Shown: positions 59,826 to 64,000 of the stretch, one piece after another | Layout: the number at the start of each line of letters is the position of its first letter | How positions within the stretch are numbered: the first letter of the stretch is position 1 | Assembly (NCBI RefSeq): GCF_013414345.1 | Contig: NZ_CP058670.1 | Coordinates: 2,294,001 to 2,358,000, forward strand | Source: Microcella indica | GTDB lineage: Bacteria > Actinomycetota > Actinomycetes > Actinomycetales > Microbacteriaceae | Direction of reading: 5' to 3' | Length of the DNA: 64,000 nt | Position numbers and translations under genes: made by a program | Notes under the pieces: generated by a model | Seen by the model: the letters and a program-made list of their open reading frames with translations, nothing else | Database searches by the model: none | Told to the model about the DNA's origin: nothing

Positions 59826-59839
59826 CTGTTCGCGAACAG
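59826..59839. promoter_or_regulatory. 14-bp perfect palindrome between convergent genes
   Basis: CTGTTCGCGAACAG lies in the 101-base gap between the lipoprotein and the DeoR-type gene, which converge. It may be a small terminator stem or a protein-binding site. Its half-sites face the wrong way for the actinobacterial LexA box. Confidence 0.4.
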
Positions 59840-59898
59840 GCCGCACAGCAGCCCGTAGCGAACCGCGCACCTGCGCAGGCATGGACTTCGCGCAGCCC

Positions 59899-60711
59899 TC
59901 AGCCTGAGCTGGAGGCGGGGGCGATCACGACAGTGATGCCGTGCTCACGCAGTCGATCGACGTGCTCAGGCGCAGTCGCGGAGTCGACGATCACGGCATC
60001 AAAGTCGGCGAGAGGGAGCATCGCGTGCAGTGCCCTCTTCTCGAACTTTGTGCCGTCGACCAGGAGCACCCGACGGCGCGCGGATTCGAACATTGCACGC
60101 TTGACGTCCACCGTCTCTAGGGTCTGGTGAAAGCACACGTCGTCGACGATGGCGGAGGTCGACATGAAGAACAGGTCGGCTCGAAGCTCAGCGATCTCGC
60201 GTACCGTCATGCGGCCCATGAACGAGCTGCACCAGTTGTAGTAGTCACCCCCCAGGCCGATCATGGTCGTGCCGCGAGTGTTTCTGAGCTCGTTCATGAT
60301 CGTCAGGGTGTTGGTAATGACAGTGAGAGGCGTCTTGTCACTGAGGTGCGGCAGCAGGTGCAGAGTCGTGGTCGAGTCGTCGAGCATGAGCGCCTGACCG
60401 GGCTCGATGAACTCCAGAGCGGCCCGAGCGATCGCCTTCTTCTGAGCGATCTGACGACCTGATCGGTAGACGTCGCTCGACTCCACGAGCGAGGTCGAGG
60501 TGGCCGTCGCGACGCCGCGGCTTTTGCGCAACAGCCCGCGGTCTTCCAGCTCGTCGAGATCGCGATGCACCGTCATCACACTGATGTCGAACCGCTCGGC
60601 GAGCGCTTCGATGCGCACGGAGCCTTCCTCCATGACGGCTTCGCTGATGGCGCGCTGTCGAGCCTGCTGGCGACTCCCTCGCGACAAAGACTCCGGGTCG
60701 GTGTACGACAT
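59899..60711 (-). CDS. DeoR-family transcriptional regulator
   Basis: The 270-residue sugar-phosphate-responsive regulator has an N-terminal DeoR helix-turn-helix (SVRIEALAERFDISVMTVHRDLDELEDRGLL, about 31-61) and a C-terminal effector domain with LMLDDSTTTLHLLPHL, TVITNTLTIMNEL, MIGLGGDYY and VLLVDGTKFEKRAL. It is the last gene of the tetritol-type catabolic cluster on the same strand, and probably senses a phosphorylated intermediate. A strong AGGAGG site precedes the ATG. Confidence 0.93.
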   Translation of the reverse strand: MSYTDPESLSRGSRQQARQRAISEAVMEEGSVRIEALAERFDISVMTVHRDLDELEDRGLLRKSRGVATATSTSLVESSDVYRSGRQIAQKKAIARAALEFIEPGQALMLDDSTTTLHLLPHLSDKTPLTVITNTLTIMNELRNTRGTTMIGLGGDYYNWCSSFMGRMTVREIAELRADLFFMSTSAIVDDVCFHQTLETVDVKRAMFESARRRVLLVDGTKFEKRALHAMLPLADFDAVIVDSATAPEHVDRLREHGITVVIAPASSSG

Positions 60712-60729
60712 TTCCCACCCTCCTGGATG

Positions 60730-61494
60730 TCACGCTATCGCGAAAGCTTCGTCCAGAATGAGTGCCAGTGAGCGCGGGTCGTGGGCGAAGCGCCCCAGAA
60801 ACAGTCCGTCGACACTGCCGTCGAGCCGGGTCAGGAGGCCCGGTTTCGCGCTTCCGCCGTAGAGGACCGTCGTTGACTGCAGACGCGGATGATGGGACAG
60901 ATGGTCGCGGATCGCGCCCACGACCTCGTGGATGTGCTCTCTCCCCGCGGGCTCCGCTCGCCCGATCGCCCACTCGGGCTCGTAGGCGATCACCAGTTCG
61001 GGAACAGTCTCACTCGCAACGTCAGCAAGGGCGGATTCGATCTGCGCGATGCAGGTCTCCACCCCTCGGCTCGGGTCTCCCTCGGCCTGCTCGCCGACGC
61101 ACAGCACAGGGGTCAGCCCTGAGCGCACCGCGGCGGCGAGTTTGCGTCGCGTGGTGAGGTCGTCCTCACCGAACACTGTGCGGCGCTCGACGTGTCCCAC
61201 CTCGACGAACTGGCACCCGAGCGCGACCAGGTCGGCTCCGCTGACGCCACCGGTATAGGCGCCGGATTCCTTCCAGAACAGGTCTTGCGCGCCCACGGCG
61301 ACGGGCAGGTTGTCGAGTTCGGCAGAGACCGCGCACAGCGAGGGCAGGCTCGGCAGCACGAAGAGCCGAACCGAGCTCGTCGTAATCGACGGATGCGCGC
61401 GGGCGAGCTGCGCGACCTGCGCCGCCCAGTCGACTGAGGCCTTCAGATCGAGGTAGAGCTTGAGGCTGACACCGATCGTGAGTATGGGGGTCAC
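60730..61494 (-). CDS. Triose-phosphate-isomerase-family sugar phosphate isomerase
   Basis: The 254-residue TIM barrel has catalytic K12 (SLKLYL), H101 (EVGHVERRTVFGE) and E172 (VIAYEPEWAIG), and the phosphate motif VLYGGSAKPG. The N-terminal Asn of true TIM (NWK) is replaced by Ser. In tetritol pathways this subfamily (EryI type) isomerises L-erythrulose-1-phosphate to D-erythrulose-4-phosphate. With a DhaK-type kinase and an RpiB-like isomerase next to it, that role is more likely than glycolytic TIM. GTG start. Confidence 0.88.
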   Translation of the reverse strand: MTPILTIGVSLKLYLDLKASVDWAAQVAQLARAHPSITTSSVRLFVLPSLPSLCAVSAELDNLPVAVGAQDLFWKESGAYTGGVSGADLVALGCQFVEVGHVERRTVFGEDDLTTRRKLAAAVRSGLTPVLCVGEQAEGDPSRGVETCIAQIESALADVASETVPELVIAYEPEWAIGRAEPAGREHIHEVVGAIRDHLSHHPRLQSTTVLYGGSAKPGLLTRLDGSVDGLFLGRFAHDPRSLALILDEAFAIA

Positions 61495-61527
61495 GTCACG
61501 GGCCCGTCTTCGACGCCGTCCGTCCTG

Positions 61528-62001
61528 TCACCCATTGATGCCCGTCGTCTCATAGTCGGTGATGACGTCAACCTTTCCCGCCGAGGCGGAGCCGGTATCG
61601 AACTCGTAGCCGAGCCACTCTCGAGCCAGGCGTCGAGCGAGCTCCAGGCCGATGACCCGCTGACCGAAGGTCAGCACCTGCGCGTTGTTGCTGAGCACGC
61701 TGCGTTCGACGCTGAAGCTGTCGTGAGCAGTCACGGCGCGGACGCCGGAGACCTTGTTGGCGGCGATGGCCACGCCCAGACCCGTGCCGCACACGAGTAG
61801 GGCACGATCGGCCTGACCGTCCCGCACCTTCTCTGCCGCGGCAATGGCGACGACCGGGTAGGGGGTCGTTCCGGTGGCGTCGACTCCGAGATCGATGACC
61901 TCGCTGACCCGCGGGTCGCTCTCCAGGTCAGCCTTGAGAGCCTCCTTGTACTGGAATCCTGCTTCGTCAGATCCGACGACGATGCGCATGGGGTGAGTCA
62001 T
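61528..62001 (-). CDS. RpiB/LacAB-family sugar phosphate isomerase
   Basis: The 157-residue isomerase has [16 protein letters not shown], the catalytic Cys about 71 in [17 protein letters not shown], and [23 protein letters not shown]. Ribose-5-phosphate isomerase B and D-erythrulose-4-phosphate isomerase (EryH) share these features. Its ATG overlaps the kinase stop by 4 bases, so the operon context favours the EryH role, giving D-erythrose-4-phosphate for the pentose phosphate pathway. Confidence 0.9.
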   Translation of the reverse strand: MTHPMRIVVGSDEAGFQYKEALKADLESDPRVSEVIDLGVDATGTTPYPVVAIAAAEKVRDGQADRALLVCGTGLGVAIAANKVSGVRAVTAHDSFSVERSVLSNNAQVLTFGQRVIGLELARRLAREWLGYEFDTGSASAGKVDVITDYETTGING

Positions 62002-63752
62002 GACTGTTCTCCTTGTTCCTCAGCGTTCGCGGTCAGCACGTGGGCGACTGCGGTCATGGCGAGCGCGAACGAGACGGCGCCGGGGTCGGGCGTGCCGAGG
62101 CTCTTCTCCGCGTGAGGCCGGGCTCGACCCAGCCGTGGGAGCATCTCCGCGGTGTCGGCGGCGGCCGCTGTGGCGCGCTCGGCCGCTCTCGACCAGGCAG
62201 CGGAGAGCCGCTGGCCCTCGCCCACCTTCGCGGTCAGTTCATCGGTGAACGGCACGATCGCGTCCACCATCGTCTTGTCACCCAGCTCGGCCTTGCCCAT
62301 GCGCTGCACCGTCGCGCGGGCGTTCTGGATCGCGTCGGCGACGGCCTGAGCATCGGGATGGTGCTCGTCCCCGAGACGCTCTCCCGCGGCGCGAAGGGCA
62401 GCACCCCACAGTGCGCCCGAGGTGCCACCGGCTTTGTCAGCCCACGCATCACCGGCGCGAGCGAGCACTGTTCCCGCTCCGGCGCCGGCGGCCGAGAGTT
62501 CCTGGGCCGCAGCCGCGGCCGCGTGTACGCCGCGCTGCATGCCGATGCCGTGGTCGCCGTCGCCCGCGATGGCGTCGAGACGACCGAGCTCGTCGACGTC
62601 ACGATCGATGACGGCACGGATGGAGTCGATTGCAGCCTGAGCGACGCGGCCAGCGTTCCGGGACGCATCCGATGCGACCGGGATCGCCTCTTGCTCTGCG
62701 GCGTCGGGCGCAGCCTCCGCCGCTTCGGACTCGGCCGCCGCCCCGACGGAGCCCTTGCGGTAGGCCGGCGTGTAGGCCGGCGATCGCCAAACTGTCTCGA
62801 GTTCGTCGTCGAGCCAGAGGAGCGTCACCGACAGGCCGGCCATGTCGAAACTCGTCGCGTACTCCCCGATCTCGGGCTCCACGATGGTGAGCCCGGCGCT
62901 CTCGAGCTTCTCACTGACCGCGCCGTACATCACGAACAGCTCTTCACCCTTGACGGATCCGAGCCCGTTGATGATGACGGCAACCCGAGAGCCCGGTGTC
63001 GTCGAGACGGAGTCGGGGCGCTCGGCGAGAAGCGCGTCCACGCACTGCTCTGCCATCTCTCGGGCGCTCGGCACCGGCCTGATGTCGATGCCGGGCTCAC
63101 CGTGAATGCCCATGCCCACCGCCATCTGACCGGGCGGCACGGTGAAGAGCGGTTCCGTCGCACCGGGAAGAGTGCAGCCGGAGAACGCGATACCGATGGA
63201 CCGCGTGCGCTCGTTGGCCCGCTCGGCGAGAGCGGCGACCTCTTCGAGGGAGGACCCCCGTTCGGCGGCCCACGCCGCAGCGCGGAAGACCGCGAGATCG
63301 CCGGCGACGCCGCGGCGCTTCTGCCACTCAGCCGGAGGGGCGCTGTAGATGTCGTCGGTGACACGCACGGTGCGGCAGGGAATGCCCTCTGCGATGAGGC
63401 GTTCTTGAGCGGCGTCGAAGTTGAGCACATCGCCCGCGTAGTTTCCGTAGCTCAGCAGCACGCCAGCGGTCGTCGCGACAGACTTAGCGACGGTGTAGAC
63501 CTGCTGGGCACTGGGCGAGGCGAAGACGTTGCCCATGGCCGCGGCGTGGGCGAGCCCTGGCCCGACAAGCCCGGCGAACGCAGGATAGTGACCCGAGCCT
63601 CCCCCGATCACGAGGGCGACCTGGTCCGGGGGCGTCGCGGCGGATCGGGCTACTCCCCCGGGAACGCGACGCACGAGGCCGCGGTGCGCCGCGACGAATC
63701 CTGTCGTGGAGTCGTCGGCAAAGTCAGCCGGATCGTTCGCAACGTGGCTCAT
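61998..63752 (-). CDS. DhaK-DhaL fused dihydroxyacetone/erythrulose kinase
   Basis: This 584-residue ATP-dependent ketose kinase has an N-terminal DhaK domain with the substrate-binding His H217 in GMGIHGEPG and the motif [14 protein letters not shown], an Ala/Glu-rich linker (about 335-365), and a DhaL ATP domain with [15 protein letters not shown] and [13 protein letters not shown]. Members act on dihydroxyacetone or on L/D-erythrulose. Neighbouring isomerases support an erythrulose-type substrate. I chose ATG 63752, which begins just before the conserved N-terminus. Confidence 0.92.
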   Translation of the reverse strand: MSHVANDPADFADDSTTGFVAAHRGLVRRVPGGVARSAATPPDQVALVIGGGSGHYPAFAGLVGPGLAHAAAMGNVFASPSAQQVYTVAKSVATTAGVLLSYGNYAGDVLNFDAAQERLIAEGIPCRTVRVTDDIYSAPPAEWQKRRGVAGDLAVFRAAAWAAERGSSLEEVAALAERANERTRSIGIAFSGCTLPGATEPLFTVPPGQMAVGMGIHGEPGIDIRPVPSAREMAEQCVDALLAERPDSVSTTPGSRVAVIINGLGSVKGEELFVMYGAVSEKLESAGLTIVEPEIGEYATSFDMAGLSVTLLWLDDELETVWRSPAYTPAYRKGSVGAAAESEAAEAAPDAAEQEAIPVASDASRNAGRVAQAAIDSIRAVIDRDVDELGRLDAIAGDGDHGIGMQRGVHAAAAAAQELSAAGAGAGTVLARAGDAWADKAGGTSGALWGAALRAAGERLGDEHHPDAQAVADAIQNARATVQRMGKAELGDKTMVDAIVPFTDELTAKVGEGQRLSAAWSRAAERATAAAADTAEMLPRLGRARPHAEKSLGTPDPGAVSFALAMTAVAHVLTANAEEQGEQS

Positions 63753-63794
63753 GTGAAGTCTTTCGTCGTGTCGCGGTGGAGATGAGGGGTTCAC

Positions 63795-63829
63795 GCGGGA
63801 GCGGAGCCGCTGAGGGGCGCCGCTCCCGC
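63795..63829 (-). terminator. Intergenic hairpin between substrate-binding protein and kinase genes
   Basis: GCGGGAGCGG and its exact complement pair around a 15-base loop in the 115-base gap upstream of the kinase. With no T-run it is more likely an mRNA-stabilising or attenuating stem that sets different levels for the binding protein and the enzymes. A second stem, CTCCGGC-TTA-GCCGGAG, spans the stop codon at 63868. Confidence 0.55.
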
Positions 63830-63867
63830 GCTGACCGCGCGGGAGCGCACGGTCGCTGTGCTCCGGC

Positions 63868-64000
63868 TTAGCCGGAGTAGGTGAACGGTCCCGTCATGAG
63901 GTCGACGTTCTCCTGCGTGATGAGAATGCAGTCGAAGGACTGCTTCTCGGTCTCCGGCACGGTGCCGTTGCGGATGTAGTCGTCAGCCAAGGCGATCGCC
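63868..64000 (-). CDS. Sugar ABC transporter substrate-binding protein, C-terminal end
   Basis: Only the last 43 complete codons are present. They read ALADDYIRNGTVPETEKQ followed by SFDCILITQENVDLMTGPF and a stop, which matches the closing strand and helix of RbsB-type periplasmic sugar-binding proteins (D/N-x-I-x-x-G and ITxENV). It precedes the kinase on the same strand, so uptake of the operon substrate by an ABC importer is likely. The rest lies beyond the window. Confidence 0.75.
   Translation of the reverse strand, partial: AIALADDYIRNGTVPETEKQSFDCILITQENVDLMTGPFTYSG

Noticed and set aside
59826-59839. CTGTTCGCGAACAG as an SOS box
   Set aside because: The half-sites are in the opposite order to the actinobacterial LexA site and the genes converge on it, so it cannot be a promoter operator for either.

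Overview
The window is high-GC DNA from an actinobacterium, most likely a member of the Microbacteriaceae. The reasons are menaquinone (not ubiquinone) genes, System II cytochrome c maturation, HadA/HadB-type dehydratases, a short archaeal-type AspRS, DUF4229 and PLDc_N proteins, and many genes whose start codon sits 6-7 bases after a TANNNT -10 box (leaderless style). No rRNA or CRISPR array is visible. Three tRNA genes are present: Met, Thr and Tyr.

1-14.1 kb: housekeeping genes. They comprise a NarL-type two-component pair, murB, a HadA/HadB-like dehydratase pair, a degenerate aminoglycoside-phosphotransferase-like protein, a tiny 27-residue peptide gene with its own promoter, palindrome and terminator, tRNA genes with a duplicated tRNA-Met 3' end, a GH13 alpha-glucosidase behind a LacI-type operator, an M23 peptidase, an inositol-monophosphatase-family enzyme, a lytic transglycosylase, a YajQ protein, an MFS transporter and cardiolipin synthase.

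14.1-29.9 kb: the menaquinone region. It holds a polyprenyl diphosphate synthase, menG, menF, menD, menA, menE, menB and menC, interleaved with a ferredoxin reductase, PPK2, small membrane proteins and a four-gene thioredoxin-CcdA-two-component operon.

30.7-52.7 kb: a cytochrome c maturation cluster in the order phosphatase, TlpA, CcdA, ResB, CcsB, but split. About 17.3 kb lies between resB (ends 49053) and ccsB (starts 31690). The inserted block is a metal and envelope-redox island. It has two DsbA-like proteins and a VKOR (disulfide formation), an apolipoprotein N-acyltransferase, two CtaG-type proteins (one fused to a CopD-like domain), a CopA copper ATPase, a CDF zinc exporter with a CzrA-type ArsR sensor, ZIP and Nramp transporters, and a BlaI repressor. 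The BlaI partner, an M56 protease gene, has been truncated by an IS3-family element. That element's own transposase carries an in-frame tandem duplication.

52.7-64 kb: aspS, two paralogous small lipoproteins, an ALO-type FAD oxidase overlapping an alanine-racemase-fold enzyme, an MhqO/MhqD-like pair, and the end of a tetritol/erythrulose-type catabolic operon (substrate-binding protein, DhaK-DhaL kinase, RpiB-like and TIM-like isomerases, DeoR regulator) that runs off the right edge.
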